From: Bradyrhizobium frederickii
Lineage (GTDB): Bacteria > Pseudomonadota > Alphaproteobacteria > Rhizobiales > Xanthobacteraceae
Direction of reading: 5' to 3'
DNA: 64,000 nt
Assembly: GCF_004570865.1 (NCBI RefSeq)
Contig: NZ_SPQS01000020.1
Span: 92,625-156,624 of the forward strand
The notes beneath the pieces were generated by a model. It was not told the DNA's origin and did not search any database. It was given only the letters and a program-made list of their open reading frames with translations. The position numbers and the translations under genes are program-made. The first letter of the stretch is position 1, and every line of letters begins with the position of its first letter. Shown here one piece after another: positions 9,388 through 19,928 of this stretch.

Positions 9388-10557
9388 CTACTCCGCCATC
9401 TTGGGTTCGGTGACGCCGTCCTCGGCCGCAGCACTTGCCATGGTCGCGGCGTTGCGCTTTTCCTTCGACTGGGCCCACCAGGCGTTGAAGGTGCCGACAA
9501 TGCCCTTCGGCAGCAGCAGCGTCACCAGGATGAACAACGCACCCAGCATGAACAGCCAGTACGGCGCCAGCACCCCCGAGGTGAAGAACGTCTTGGCATA
9601 GTTGACGACGACGGCGCCGAGCGCAGCGCCGACCAGCGTGCCGCGGCCGCCGACCGCGACCCAGATCACCGCCTCGATCGAATTGCCCGGCGCGAACTCG
9701 GACGGATTGATGATGCCGACCTGCGGCACGTAGAGCGCGCCGGCGACGCCGGCCATGCAGGCCGACACCGTGAACACGAACAGCTTGTAGGATTCGACCC
9801 GGTAGCCGAGGAAGCGCGTGCGCGATTCCGCATCGCGCACCGCGATCAGCACCTTGCCGAGCTTCGACGAGACGATGGCGCGGCAGATCAGGAAGCCGGC
9901 GATCAGCGCCAGGCAGCTCAAGGCAAACAAGGCAGCGCGCGTCCCTTCGGCCTGCACGTTGAAGCCGAGGATGTCCTTGAAATCGGTCAGGCCGTTATTG
10001 CCGCCGAAGCCGAAATCGTTGCGGAAGAAGGCGAGCAGCAGCGCATAGGTCATCGCCTGCGTGATGATCGACAGGTACACGCCGGTGACGCGGGAGCGGA
10101 AGGCGAGCCAGCCGAAGCAGAAGGCGAGCAGCCCCGGCACGACCAGCACCATCAGCGCCGCGAACCAGAACATGTCGAAGCCGTACCAGTACCAGGGCAG
10201 CTTCGAATAGTTCAGGAACACCATGAAATCGGGCAGGATCGGATTGCCGTAGACGCCGCGGGTGCCGATCTGCCGCATCAGGTACATGCCCATCGCATAG
10301 CCGCCGAGCGCGAAGAACGCGCCGTGGCCGAGCGAGAGAATGCCGCAATAGCCCCAGATCAGATCGATCGCGAGCGCCAGGATGGCGTAGCAGACATATT
10401 TTCCCCAGAGCGCGACGAGATAGGTCGGCACCTGCAGGAACGAGCCCGCGGGCAGCAGCAGATTGGAGAGCGGGATGAGGATGCCGCAGGCCGCGACGAC
10501 GGCAAGGAAGATCGTCGCGCCGCGGTCGAGCGATCGCGTCAGCATGTGAGGGGTCAT
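9388..10557 (-). CDS. urtC: urea ABC transporter permease UrtC
   Basis: A 389-residue LivM-type permease with about ten hydrophobic segments, including the conserved GYCGILSLGHGAFFALGGYAMG segment near residue 70 and AVGGRGTLVGAALGA near 285. A short charged cytoplasmic tail follows the last membrane segment. It overlaps the end of urtB by 4 bp (ATGA type), so the two permeases are translationally coupled. Confidence 0.94.
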   Translation of the reverse strand: MTPHMLTRSLDRGATIFLAVVAACGILIPLSNLLLPAGSFLQVPTYLVALWGKYVCYAILALAIDLIWGYCGILSLGHGAFFALGGYAMGMYLMRQIGTRGVYGNPILPDFMVFLNYSKLPWYWYGFDMFWFAALMVLVVPGLLAFCFGWLAFRSRVTGVYLSIITQAMTYALLLAFFRNDFGFGGNNGLTDFKDILGFNVQAEGTRAALFALSCLALIAGFLICRAIVSSKLGKVLIAVRDAESRTRFLGYRVESYKLFVFTVSACMAGVAGALYVPQVGIINPSEFAPGNSIEAVIWVAVGGRGTLVGAALGAVVVNYAKTFFTSGVLAPYWLFMLGALFILVTLLLPKGIVGTFNAWWAQSKEKRNAATMASAAAEDGVTEPKMAE

Positions 10558-12161
10558 GCTTCCACCGCACGGCCCTTGAGCGCGAACAAGCCGCGCGGGC
10601 GCTTTTGAATGAACAGGATGATCAGAACCAGGATGGCGATCTTGCCGAGCACGGCGCCGGCGACCGGCTCCAGGAACTTGTTGGCGATGCCGAGCGTGAA
10701 GGCGCCGACCAGCGTGCCCCAGAGATTGCCGACCCCGCCGAACACCACGACCATGAAGCTGTCGATGATGTAGCTCTGGCCGAGGTTGGGGCTGACATTG
10801 TCGATCTGCGACAGCGCCACCCCGGCGATACCGGCAATGCCCGAACCGAGACCGAAAGTCAGCGCGTCGACGCGCGAGGTGGCGATGCCCATCGAGGCCG
10901 CCATGCGGCGGTTCTGCGTCACCGCGCGCATCTCGAGGCCCAGCGCGGTGTAACGCAGCATCGCGAGCAGGATCGCGAACACGGCAAGCGTGAAGAGCAG
11001 GATCCAGAGCCGGTTATAGGTGATGGTGATCTGGCCGAGCTCGAACGCCCCGCTCATCCAGGAGGGATTGCCAACCTCGCGGTTGGTCGGGCCGAACATG
11101 GTGCGCACCGCCTGCTGCAGCACCAGCGAGAGGCCCCAGGTCGCAAGCAGCGTCTCCAGCGGACGGCCGTAGAGGAAGCGGATGATGCTGCGCTCGATCA
11201 GGACGCCGATCGCGCCGGCGACGAGGAAGGCGAGCGGCACGGCGATCAGCAGCGAATAGTCGAACAGGCCGGGATAGCGGGTGCGGATCACCTCCTGCAC
11301 CACGAAAGTGGTGTAGGCCCCGAGCATCACCATCTCGCCATGCGCCATGTTGATCACGCCCATCACGCCGAACGTGATGGCGAGTCCGATCGCGGCGAGC
11401 AGCAACACCGAGCCGAGCGAGAGGCCGTACCAGGCGTTTTGCACCATGGACCAGACCGCGAGCGAATTCTGGATCGAGCCGATCGCGCCCGCGGCGGCCT
11501 TGGTCACCGAGGCCGGCTGGTCGCCCATGCCGGTGAGCAGCGCCAGCGCTTCCTGGTCGCCGCGTGCCTTGAGCGTGGCCACGGCCTCGAGCTTCTCGAC
11601 CTCGGTCGCATCGGACTTGAACAGCAGGATGGCCGCGCGAGCCTCGCCGAGGGCCGTCTTGACGGCTCTGTTGCTTTCCTTGGCGAGCGCGGCATCGACC
11701 GCATCGAGCGCCGTCTCCTCATGCGACTTGAAGACCGATTGCGCGGCCTGCAGGCGCGTTCCGACATCCGGCGACTGCAGCGTCAGGCCGCCGAGCGCGG
11801 CATCGACGCTGCGGCGCAGACGGTTGTTGAGGCGCACCGCGCTCGCACTATCGGGAACGCTGGCCACCGCCTCGCCGGTCGCGGCGTCGATCGACTTGCC
11901 GTCGGTGCCGGTGACGTAAACCTTCTTGCTGTCCGGATCGGCCATCAACCGGCCGTCCTGGAGCGCGCTGATGATGGGAAAGGCCAGCTTGTTGCCGCTG
12001 CTCGCGACTGCGCCGATCGCCTCTTCGGTGTCGGAGAAATCGTCATTGGCGAATTTGGCGACTCCGTCCTCGAACGGACCGGCGAAGGCCGGCAGCGCAA
12101 ACGCGATCAGTAACAATGAGAGCGCAAGCGAGCAGAGGCGCGCGGACAAATAGGCTGGCAC
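10554..12161 (-). CDS. urtB: urea ABC transporter permease UrtB with N-terminal periplasmic extension
   Basis: A LivH-type permease of 535 residues. After a signal-like segment (LCSLALSLLLIAFALPAFAG), about 220 mostly alpha-helical residues precede the membrane part. This extension is usual for UrtB and absent from LivH. The permease core shows GVMGVINMAHGEM.MLGAY and GGVGNLWGTLVGAF. The start is GTG 12161 (MPAYLSARL), chosen because it directly precedes the signal sequence; the frame is open for a further 22 codons. The gene lies 84 bp after urtA. Confidence 0.92.
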   Translation of the reverse strand: MPAYLSARLCSLALSLLLIAFALPAFAGPFEDGVAKFANDDFSDTEEAIGAVASSGNKLAFPIISALQDGRLMADPDSKKVYVTGTDGKSIDAATGEAVASVPDSASAVRLNNRLRRSVDAALGGLTLQSPDVGTRLQAAQSVFKSHEETALDAVDAALAKESNRAVKTALGEARAAILLFKSDATEVEKLEAVATLKARGDQEALALLTGMGDQPASVTKAAAGAIGSIQNSLAVWSMVQNAWYGLSLGSVLLLAAIGLAITFGVMGVINMAHGEMVMLGAYTTFVVQEVIRTRYPGLFDYSLLIAVPLAFLVAGAIGVLIERSIIRFLYGRPLETLLATWGLSLVLQQAVRTMFGPTNREVGNPSWMSGAFELGQITITYNRLWILLFTLAVFAILLAMLRYTALGLEMRAVTQNRRMAASMGIATSRVDALTFGLGSGIAGIAGVALSQIDNVSPNLGQSYIIDSFMVVVFGGVGNLWGTLVGAFTLGIANKFLEPVAGAVLGKIAILVLIILFIQKRPRGLFALKGRAVEA

Positions 12162-12245
12162 TGTGAATGACCCCGGCAGAAATGGGTGGAGAAGGCGGCG
12201 GGATCGCCGCCTTCTCCGCTCGTGCAATGCAGTGTCAGATCCGGA

Positions 12246-13568
12246 TCAGGAGCCGGAACCGAGGCACTTGTTGGTCTTGGTGTTGAAGTTGCCGCACTTC
12301 TTGCCGACCCAGTCGCCGATCAGGTCCTTGGAGCCGTCGAGCTCCTTCGACCAGGCATCGCCCGCGACGAGGCTCGGCGTCTTCCAGACCACGTCGAACT
12401 GGCCGTTACCCTTGATCTCGCCGATGAACACCGGCTTGGTGATATGGTGGTTCGGGAGCATCTTGGAGGTGCCGCCGGTCAGGTTCTTGGCTTCGATGCC
12501 TGGGAGAGCGTCGATCACCTTGTCGGGATCGGTCGACTTCGCCTTCTCGACCGCCTTGACCCACATGTCGAAGCCGATCACGTGCGCTTCCATCGGATCG
12601 TTGGTCACGCGCTTCGGATTCTTGGTGTAGGCCTGCCACGCCTTGATGAACTTCTCGTTCTCCGGCGACTTGATCGACTGGAAGTAATTCCAGGCGGCGA
12701 GATGACCGACCAGCGGCTTGGTGTCGATGCCGGCGAGCTCTTCCTCACCGACCGAGAACGCCACCACCGGAATGTCCTTGGCCTTGATGCCCTGGTTGCC
12801 GAGCTCCTTGTAGAAGGGAACGTTGGCGTCGCCGTTGATGGTCGAGACCACCGCGGTCTTCTTGCCGGCCGAGCCGAACTTCTTGATGTCGGCCACGATC
12901 GTCTGCCAGTCGGAGTGACCGAACGGCGTATAGTTGATCATGATGTCTTCCTGGGCGACACCCTTCGACTTCAGATAGGCTTCCAGGATCTTGTTGGTGG
13001 TGCGCGGATAGACGTAGTCGGTGCCCGCGAGCACCCAGCGCTTCACCTTCTCCTCCTTCATGAGGTAGTCGACGGCGGGAATCGCCTGCTGGTTCGGCGC
13101 GGCCCCCGTGTAGAACACGTTACGCTCGCTCTCCTCACCCTCGTATTGCACGGGGTAGAACAGGATGCTGTTGAGCTCCTTGAACACCGGAAGCACCGAC
13201 TTGCGCGACACCGAGGTCCAGCAGCCGAACACGACCGAGACCTTGTCCTTGGTGATCAGCTCGCGCGCCTTCTCGGCGAACAGCGGCCAGTTCGACGCGG
13301 GGTCGACGACGACGGCTTCGAGCTTCTTGCCGAGAACGCCGCCCTTCTTGTTCTGCTCGTCGATCAGGAAGAGGATGGTGTCCTTCAGCGTGGTTTCGCT
13401 GATGGCCATGGTGCCGGACAGAGAGTGCAGCACGCCGACCTTGATGGTGTCGTCCGCGGCCTTCGCGCCAGTCAATGAAGCCAGACCGAGCACCAGTCCG
13501 GCGGTCGCGGCGAGCACGCCGCGGCGGCTAAATGACGCCGCTATATCGTGAGTTGATTTGCTAAGCAT
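12246..13568 (-). CDS. urtA: periplasmic urea-binding protein UrtA
   Basis: A 440-residue type I periplasmic binding protein. It has a twin-arginine-like signal (SFSRRGVLAATAGLVLG... ending GAKA), then the UrtA hallmarks IKVGVLHSLSGTMAISE, FGCWTSVSRKSVLPVF, LFYPVQYEGEESERNVFYTGA and PFGHSDWQTIV. The start is ATG 13568, because GGGAGATGAG lies just upstream; in-frame ATG codons further up have no such site. It is the first gene of the urt-ure run and follows the sigma-54-like promoter with a leader of about 65 bases. Confidence 0.96.
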   Translation of the reverse strand: MLSKSTHDIAASFSRRGVLAATAGLVLGLASLTGAKAADDTIKVGVLHSLSGTMAISETTLKDTILFLIDEQNKKGGVLGKKLEAVVVDPASNWPLFAEKARELITKDKVSVVFGCWTSVSRKSVLPVFKELNSILFYPVQYEGEESERNVFYTGAAPNQQAIPAVDYLMKEEKVKRWVLAGTDYVYPRTTNKILEAYLKSKGVAQEDIMINYTPFGHSDWQTIVADIKKFGSAGKKTAVVSTINGDANVPFYKELGNQGIKAKDIPVVAFSVGEEELAGIDTKPLVGHLAAWNYFQSIKSPENEKFIKAWQAYTKNPKRVTNDPMEAHVIGFDMWVKAVEKAKSTDPDKVIDALPGIEAKNLTGGTSKMLPNHHITKPVFIGEIKGNGQFDVVWKTPSLVAGDAWSKELDGSKDLIGDWVGKKCGNFNTKTNKCLGSGS

Positions 13569-14072
13569 GAGTGTCTCATCTCCCTGACGCAGACGTGAAA
13601 AACGCTGCGAAACGGCCCCACGGCCGCCTGCGATTAACGGATTCGCAAGAACCATGCCATGGGCTGAACACCAATCAACTTATTGATTTTCCTAAAATAA
13701 TTGTCTGAAAACCAAGTCTCGCAACGAAGCAACCGCTCAAATCTTGAGCAATTCAAATGTATGCCAAAGCGGCAGGCTGATTATTTTATGAGCAAAATGC
13801 CAGCTCTGGCTAAATTTCCGGCACAACTATTTCTGCACTGCAATCGCCATTTCGCGCGAGCCTGCCTTGAAAGCGCCCCTTCGATGTTCCATATGAGCGG
13901 CCGAGACCTCTTTCGAATCAAGAGGTCGTTGCGAGCCGCGTGTTCTTAAGCCCCTCCGGGCCTCTGGCTTGCCCCATATCTCCCAAGCCATCCGACACCC
14001 TAAACACGCAGGTGTCTTCTCGACACCCTTTTGCGCGCGCCGCGCCGAATGCGCCGGGCGCCCGCTTTTGAC
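13569..14072. other. divergent intergenic region urtA/rhlE with a perfect palindrome
   Basis: About 500 bp without a convincing gene. The half next to urtA is markedly A+T-richer than its surroundings. GCTCAA-ATC-TTGAGC at 13735-13749 is a perfect 6-bp inverted repeat about 80-90 bp upstream of the sigma-54 element, the usual distance for an enhancer-binding site, although it does not match the NtrC consensus. The rhlE-proximal part has nothing recognisable. Confidence 0.5.
13645..13659 (-). promoter_or_regulatory. sigma-54 (-24/-12) promoter for urtA
   Basis: The minus strand reads TGGCATGGTTCTTGC. This keeps the invariant GG and GC dinucleotides with exactly ten bases between them and matches the TGGCACG-N4-TTGC consensus at all but one conserved position. 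It lies about 77 bp upstream of the urtA start. Sigma-54 promoters of nitrogen genes are normally activated by NtrC. Confidence 0.7.
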
Positions 14073-15635
<1,563 letters not shown>

Positions 15636-15661
15636 CAGTCTACGACTGGAGACACCCACAC

Positions 15662-15949
15662 ATGGCTAAGGAAGAGCTGATCCAGTTCGAAGGACTGGTC
15701 ACCGAAATCCTCCCCGACGCCCGCTACCGCGTGCAGCTCGATGCCGGACACGAGATCGTCGCCTATACCGCCGGCAAGATGAAGAAGAACCGCATCAAGA
15801 CTCTGGCGGGCGACCGCGTGACGGTCGAGATGTCGCCCTATGACCTCGAGAAGGGCCGGCTGATTTTCCGCCACAAGGACGAGCGTCCCAGCACGGCCGG
15901 TGGACCTCCCCGTCCCGGACAGCGCGGCGGCCAGTTCCGCCGTCGCTAG
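15662..15949 (+). CDS. infA: translation initiation factor IF-1
   Basis: A 95-residue IF-1 with the S1-like OB fold: MAKEELIQFEGLVTEILPD, RVQLD.GHEIVAYTAGKMKKNRIK, GDRVTVEMSPYDL.KGRLIFRHK. It is longer than the usual ~72 residues because of a Gly/Pro/Arg tail ending in QFRRR. IF-1 occupies the ribosomal A site during initiation. Placement directly behind rhlE suggests cotranscription. Alphaproteobacteria often carry two infA copies; whether this is the second is not visible here. Confidence 0.94.
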   Translation: MAKEELIQFEGLVTEILPDARYRVQLDAGHEIVAYTAGKMKKNRIKTLAGDRVTVEMSPYDLEKGRLIFRHKDERPSTAGGPPRPGQRGGQFRRR

Positions 15950-15996
15950 TCGACGCCGGCGCGCGAGCGCGGCAGTAATTCCGACCTTTCTGTTGG

Positions 15997-16019
15997 TCCG
16001 CCGTGAACATCACGGCGGA
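15997..16019 (+). terminator. strong hairpin after infA
   Basis: A 9-bp perfect stem, TCCGCCGTG and CACGGCGGA with a 5-base loop, 47 bp past the infA stop. No U-run follows, so it is either a weak terminator or part of the long untranslated leader of cspA. The rest of 15950-16214 holds nothing recognisable. Confidence 0.4.
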
Positions 16020-16214
16020 TCAAAAATCGTGCGCGACTGGATTGTTTTGACGCTGGAATTCCGATAAAATGAATTTATCGATTTTCGGCCGGACGACATT
16101 AGCATCCACCGGTACAGCCGGTTCAGACACGCTGACGACCCTTCCAAAAATTCGATCTAACTGGCCTGCGCGAGCAGGCTCTCACATTGTGTTATCTGAG
16201 AAGGGACTACCCCC

Positions 16215-16427
16215 GTGAGCATGGGAACCGTGAAGTGGTTTAACGCGACCAAAGGCTTCGGCTTCATTCAGCCGGACGACGGCGGCCAGGACGTGTTCGT
16301 CCACATCAGCGCTGTGGAACGTGCGGGCCTCGGCACGCTGCGTGAAGGTCAGAAGATCTCCTACGAGATCGTGGCCGACCGTCGTTCCGGCAAGTCGGCA
16401 GCAGACAACCTCCGCGCCGCAGGCTGA
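16215..16427 (+). CDS. cspA: cold-shock protein CspA
   Basis: A 70-residue single cold-shock domain with both RNA-binding motifs, RNP1 KGFGFI and RNP2 VFVHIS, plus GTVKWFN at the start. It binds single-stranded RNA and DNA and melts secondary structure. The start is GTG 16215 (MSMGTVKWF) or ATG 16221. AAGGGA lies upstream. The leader back to infA is about 265 bp, which fits a regulatory 5' UTR as seen in other csp genes. Confidence 0.93.
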   Translation: MSMGTVKWFNATKGFGFIQPDDGGQDVFVHISAVERAGLGTLREGQKISYEIVADRRSGKSAADNLRAAG

Positions 16428-16466
16428 ACCCGCCGGGCTTCGCCCGATCGGCTCGCAAGAAGCAAG

Positions 16467-16494
16467 AAGGCCGTGCTCTACGCACGGCCTTTTC
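16467..16494 (+). terminator. rho-independent terminator of cspA
   Basis: AAGGCCGTG, loop CTCTACG, CACGGCCTT, followed by TTTC. The stem is G+C-rich with an immediate T-run, 40 bp after the cspA stop and before the converging tadG-like gene. Confidence 0.85.
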
Positions 16495-16518
16495 ATTTGC
16501 AGGCCCTGCTCGGGGACA

Positions 16519-17151
16519 TCAGCACGACGACGGCACGTTGTTGTATAGAACGCAAGTCGCCTGGCGCGGCCGCGTGTAGGACAGATCTCTCAGCGGTATG
16601 CTCGACTTCAACACGTAGCCCACCGACGGTGTGTATGTGTAGCTCGCCTCGCTGAGGATGAGGTAGGTCGACGGAATCAGCAGCGTCGACGGAATCTCGT
16701 TGGTCACCTTGTCGCCAGCCTTCCGGCCCGAGGTCGCCAGCGTCGCTTGCGTCGCGCCGCTCGCGATGGTTCCGGCCTTGCTCCACTGGACCGTGGCAAT
16801 GCTGTTCGCATCGATATAGATCTGGGAAATCGAGCCTTTCACGAGAGTAGCGTCGTAAGGCATGACGATCGAGATGCTCGCCGTGAACGTGTTCTGCATG
16901 TCGGCATCGGCAAGCGTCGTCGACTGCGACGTCAGATCGGACAGCGTCCGTGCAATCAACGTGACTTTGCGATCGATCGCCACCGCCGACGAGAATTCGA
17001 CGGTCCCGAAGAACATCACCAGCATCAGCGGGACGATGACCGCGAATTCGGTCGCCGCGAGCGCGCGCGTGTCGGCGACGAAGTCACGCGCCGAGCAGCG
17101 GGCATTGTTGAAGAAGTTCGCCATCGCCTGCATTGGTCCGCCCAGATCCAT
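16519..17151 (-). CDS. TadG-like pilus assembly protein
   Basis: A 210-residue protein with one N-terminal membrane segment in the TadE/TadG-type context: ALAATEFAVIVPLMLVMFFGTVEFSSA near residue 30. The extracytoplasmic remainder has a C-terminal pair of cysteines (ATCVLYNN and SSC). It is much shorter than classical TadG, which has a von Willebrand domain, so it is a minor pseudopilin-like TadE/TadG family member. It starts 5 bp after the preceding tadE-like gene stops. Confidence 0.8.
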   Translation of the reverse strand: MDLGGPMQAMANFFNNARCSARDFVADTRALAATEFAVIVPLMLVMFFGTVEFSSAVAIDRKVTLIARTLSDLTSQSTTLADADMQNTFTASISIVMPYDATLVKGSISQIYIDANSIATVQWSKAGTIASGATQATLATSGRKAGDKVTNEIPSTLLIPSTYLILSEASYTYTPSVGYVLKSSIPLRDLSYTRPRQATCVLYNNVPSSC

Positions 17152-17156
17152 CCGCC

Positions 17157-17738
17157 TCAGAAGGGTTCGTTCTTGAAGGCTGCGGTCGCCACCAGCAGCC
17201 GCTTATTGCTGCAGCCGATGTTGTAGCCGAGGCCGGTGACGAAGAGCGGCCATTGATAGAACAGCCGCACCACGACGACCTGGCTGGAGCTGCCGGGATT
17301 GTATTGCACACCGGCCGGATTGAAGGTGCAGGAATCGCCGTAATTGGTGAGGCTCAGCGCCGTGAAGGAGCTGGTGCTGACTACGTCGACGTAAAGCTTG
17401 CTGCAATCGAACAGCGCCGGGATCTGGCTGCAGACATAGGCCTTGAACGTGGTCTGATCGCACGCCGTGACCGCGTTGGGCACCGTTTGACAGGCCGCCA
17501 CCGAGCCGCCCTGCGCTTGCGCCTGACCGGTCAGAATCGCACGCGCCGAATTCTGGGTGATGGTCTCGAGCACTTGCCCTGCGAAGAACACCAAGGCGGT
17601 CTCGATGATGGCGAACAGCAGCCCGAAGAAGATCGGAGCGACCAGCGCGAACTCGACCGCCGCGGAGCCGCGGCGGCTGCCACGAAACCGGCATAGCGCC
17701 TTCCGGAGCGTGAATCTCGTAGGCGGAAGCGATGGCAT
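17157..17738 (-). CDS. tadE: TadE-like minor pseudopilin
   Basis: A 193-residue protein with the TadE signature around residue 25: RRGSAAVEFALVAPIFFGLLFAIIETALVFF. It combines a G-AAVEFALVAP cleavage-like motif and one transmembrane helix; the periplasmic part has several cysteines. TadE-type pseudopilins are processed by the prepilin peptidase and help Flp pilus assembly. The start at ATG 17738 (MPSLPPTRF) is favoured by GGGGAA upstream; an upstream in-frame ATG at 17768 is possible. Confidence 0.83.
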   Translation of the reverse strand: MPSLPPTRFTLRKALCRFRGSRRGSAAVEFALVAPIFFGLLFAIIETALVFFAGQVLETITQNSARAILTGQAQAQGGSVAACQTVPNAVTACDQTTFKAYVCSQIPALFDCSKLYVDVVSTSSFTALSLTNYGDSCTFNPAGVQYNPGSSSQVVVVRLFYQWPLFVTGLGYNIGCSNKRLLVATAAFKNEPF

Positions 17739-17838
17739 CGCGTCAAATTCCCCGGCAGCGGCGATCATCTGCTTCGTTCAATAGCTAAAACTGATTGTTT
17801 AAGTGTTGCAGGTGATTCACGCTGCGCGAACCGCTCGG

Positions 17839-17853
17839 TTAGGGATGCGTTAA
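17839..17853. promoter_or_regulatory. CtrA-like site upstream of tadE
   Basis: TTAG-GGATGCG-TTAA has one mismatch to the CtrA consensus TTAA-N7-TTAA. It lies about 100 bp upstream of the chosen tadE start and 93 bp beyond the stop of the next gene. Confidence 0.45.
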
Positions 17854-17945
17854 CCCGCACGGCGGCGGCGGCCAAGGACGGCGCGCGCGGAGGCACGTCG
17901 CCTGGCAGGCGATCCACTCCGGCGCGAAGCCGCCAATCGATCCGG

Positions 17946-18449
17946 CTAGTTGGACTTGGTGGCCGCGCCGGCGTTGCCGCTAGCACTGCTGCTCAGCGAG
18001 CCGGCCTGGCTCATGGTGTTGTTGAAGTAGGTGTCGCTGTCGCCGAGCGTCACCCGACGCTGGCAAATCGGCATGCAGCTGTAGGACTCGCGCTCGATCC
18101 CGCGATAGACGGTGACGAGCCGGTCGCTCGGGCCTTCGACCTGGATCTGGCGGTCGACCAGAATCTCGCCGTTCCGGTCGAGCGCAATGAAATTGGTGGC
18201 ACCGTAGCCCTTGCCGGTCACGACGATCATGCCGCCGGGCTGGAGCGTGACGTCGGCGATCAGGGGATTGCCGACCACGATGGTCGCCACCTTGCCGGGC
18301 AGCCGCACCAGCTTGGCCTGGTCGACGTTGACGGCGATGGTGTCGGCGGTCGGTTCGGCGAGGCCGGCAGCCGGCGATGCCAGCAGTGCGGCAGCAACCA
18401 GAACACAGACCCGCGCATGACGGCGCAGCAATTCCTTACGCATACTCAT
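17946..18449 (-). CDS. pilus assembly protein with CpaC N-terminal-type domain
   Basis: A 167-residue secreted protein with a signal peptide (VCVLVAAALLASPAAGLAEP). It then has the domain that opens CpaC/RcpA secretins: I.VNVDQAKLVRLPGKVATIVVGNPLIADVTLQPGGMIVVTGKGYGATNFIALD. The same pattern occurs in CpaC at 21650-23140, but here the secretin pore is missing and a Cys pair (SCMPIC) and a Ser-rich tail follow. It may cap or assist the outer-membrane secretin. Confidence 0.82.
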   Translation of the reverse strand: MSMRKELLRRHARVCVLVAAALLASPAAGLAEPTADTIAVNVDQAKLVRLPGKVATIVVGNPLIADVTLQPGGMIVVTGKGYGATNFIALDRNGEILVDRQIQVEGPSDRLVTVYRGIERESYSCMPICQRRVTLGDSDTYFNNTMSQAGSLSSSASGNAGAATKSN

Positions 18450-18513
18450 ACTCCCGGGACGTCACAAACCGGCAGAAGCGAACAGATAACAGCGGAGCCG
18501 GTGCCCGACCCGG

Positions 18514-18528
18514 CTAACCTGCCCTTAA
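18514..18528. promoter_or_regulatory. CtrA-like site upstream of the CpaC-N-like gene
   Basis: CTAA-CCTGCCC-TTAA has one mismatch to TTAA-N7-TTAA and lies about 65 bp upstream of the start of the gene at 17946-18449. Confidence 0.45.
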
Positions 18529-18599
18529 TTTGTGAACGTTCCGCAAACTCGGCGACGATTGTTTGAACGTCCTGGATGTTTAGGGCCGATGGTCCCGTC

Positions 18600-19430
18600 C
18601 TAGCGGCGGAACGGATAGGCCAATTGGCCCCCGATCTCCTTCGGTATGGCCGCTTCGTCCTTGCCGTAATCCTGCGGCAGCCGCCCCTCCGGCATGCGGA
18701 AAGTGCCGAACAGCACGTCCCAGACCGGGAACGTCCCGGCGAAGTTGGTGTTGCCGCCCTCTTCGAGCGAAGTGTGGTGCCAGCGGTGGAACACCGGCGT
18801 TGCCAGCAGATATTTGAACGGTCCGAAGGTCCAGTTCAGATTGGCGTGCACGAACGCCGAATGGAAGGTGGTGAACGGACCGACCCAGAGCATGATGTTC
18901 GGGGAAATGCCGGCCATCAGCAACACGACGTCGACGCTGATCGTCCCGAGCAAGAGATTGATGGGATGGAAGCGGGCCGCCGAAATCCATCCGATTTCCT
19001 CGGAGGAATGATGGATGGCGTGGTACTTCCAGAAGCCGCCGTCATGGAAGGTCCGGTGGATCCAATACAGCATGAAGTCGGACAGCACCAGGAACAGAAG
19101 GGCCTGCACCCACAGAGGCAGCTGCGCCAGCGGCCCATGGCCGTTGTCATAGAAGGCGATGAGCTCGTCGGCGTCGTGGATGTTGAAGACGGCGGCGGCG
19201 CCGACGATCAGAAGTCCGATCCGCATGGTGCGGGCGAACACCGGAACGAAGATCCAATAGCAGATGTCGGTGATGATCTCCCGCTTGCGCCACCACGGGG
19301 CGCCGGGGTTGCAGGCCCAGAAATGCTCGAGCACGGTGAAGACCGCCGCGAGCACGAAGGTGATGGGGAGCAACTTCGCGATGGTCTCGCCGAGCATCAG
19401 GGCGACTTGCATGGGCAGGCTCGACATCAT
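18600..19430 (-). CDS. fatty acid hydroxylase / sterol desaturase family membrane protein
   Basis: A 276-residue membrane protein with about four hydrophobic segments and the family's di-iron histidine boxes: HRTFH near residue 125, HAIHHS near 138 and HRWHHT near 217, plus H in ARFHP. These enzymes oxidise lipid alkyl chains using O2. The substrate cannot be read from sequence; hopanoid- or lipid-modifying roles are possible. It sits inside the Tad locus between the CpaC-N-like gene and flp without an obvious functional link. Confidence 0.85.
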   Translation of the reverse strand: MMSSLPMQVALMLGETIAKLLPITFVLAAVFTVLEHFWACNPGAPWWRKREIITDICYWIFVPVFARTMRIGLLIVGAAAVFNIHDADELIAFYDNGHGPLAQLPLWVQALLFLVLSDFMLYWIHRTFHDGGFWKYHAIHHSSEEIGWISAARFHPINLLLGTISVDVVLLMAGISPNIMLWVGPFTTFHSAFVHANLNWTFGPFKYLLATPVFHRWHHTSLEEGGNTNFAGTFPVWDVLFGTFRMPEGRLPQDYGKDEAAIPKEIGGQLAYPFRR

Positions 19431-19693
19431 CGCCTCTCTCCGCGAATTCCGGTCCTCTCTTACGCCTACTCCGTGAAATTTAAGGGAGGGTGAAGCGGGC
19501 CGCCGCGCCGGCGATGTATCTGGAACTGAAATTGAAGCCGCGGCTTTAAGGCGAAATTCACTCTGGACGAAAGCATCGCGCCGGACGCGGGTTTACGCGA
19601 TCGGATTAACTCTACCGAAAGAGCTCGGCTCTCATGGTCATCGGGTCAACGACAGCGCCGAACGAGGCGATCCCACCCGAATGGAGTTTGTTC

Positions 19694-19858
19694 ATGAAGA
19701 ACTTGATTGCGCGTTTCGCGAAGGACGAATCCGGCGCGACCGCCATCGAATACGGTCTGATCGCCGCCGGCATCGCGCTGGCCATCATCACCGTCGTCAA
19801 CAGCCTCGGCAGCACGCTGAACACCAAGTTCACCTCGATCAGCACCGGGCTGAAGTAA
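19694..19858 (+). CDS. flp: Flp/Fap-type major pilin
   Basis: A 54-residue class IVb prepilin: basic leader MKNLIARFAKDESG, then the processing site before ATAIEYGLIAAGIALAIITVV, with the conserved Glu at +5 of the mature form and the following Tyr. The mature pilin is mostly one helix. The start is ATG 19694; the open frame extends 20 codons upstream but those lack family similarity. A strong terminator follows, which lets the pilin be made in excess over the assembly genes. Confidence 0.95.
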   Translation: MKNLIARFAKDESGATAIEYGLIAAGIALAIITVVNSLGSTLNTKFTSISTGLK

Positions 19859-19877
19859 GCAACAGACCAACGACGGC

Positions 19878-19909
19878 AAAAGCCCCGGATCTCCGGGGCC
19901 TTTGTTTTT
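19878..19909 (+). terminator. rho-independent terminator of flp
   Basis: AAAGCCCCGG, loop ATCT, CCGGGGCCTTT, then GTTTTT. It lies 20 bp after the flp stop and isolates the pilin transcript from cpaA. Confidence 0.85.
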
Positions 19910-19928
19910 CTGAAGACGGCGAGTTCCA

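Noticed and set aside
13735..13749. GCTCAA-ATC-TTGAGC as a classical NtrC site
   Set aside because: It is a real palindrome but does not match TGCACY-N5-GGTGCA, so it is listed only as an unidentified palindrome.
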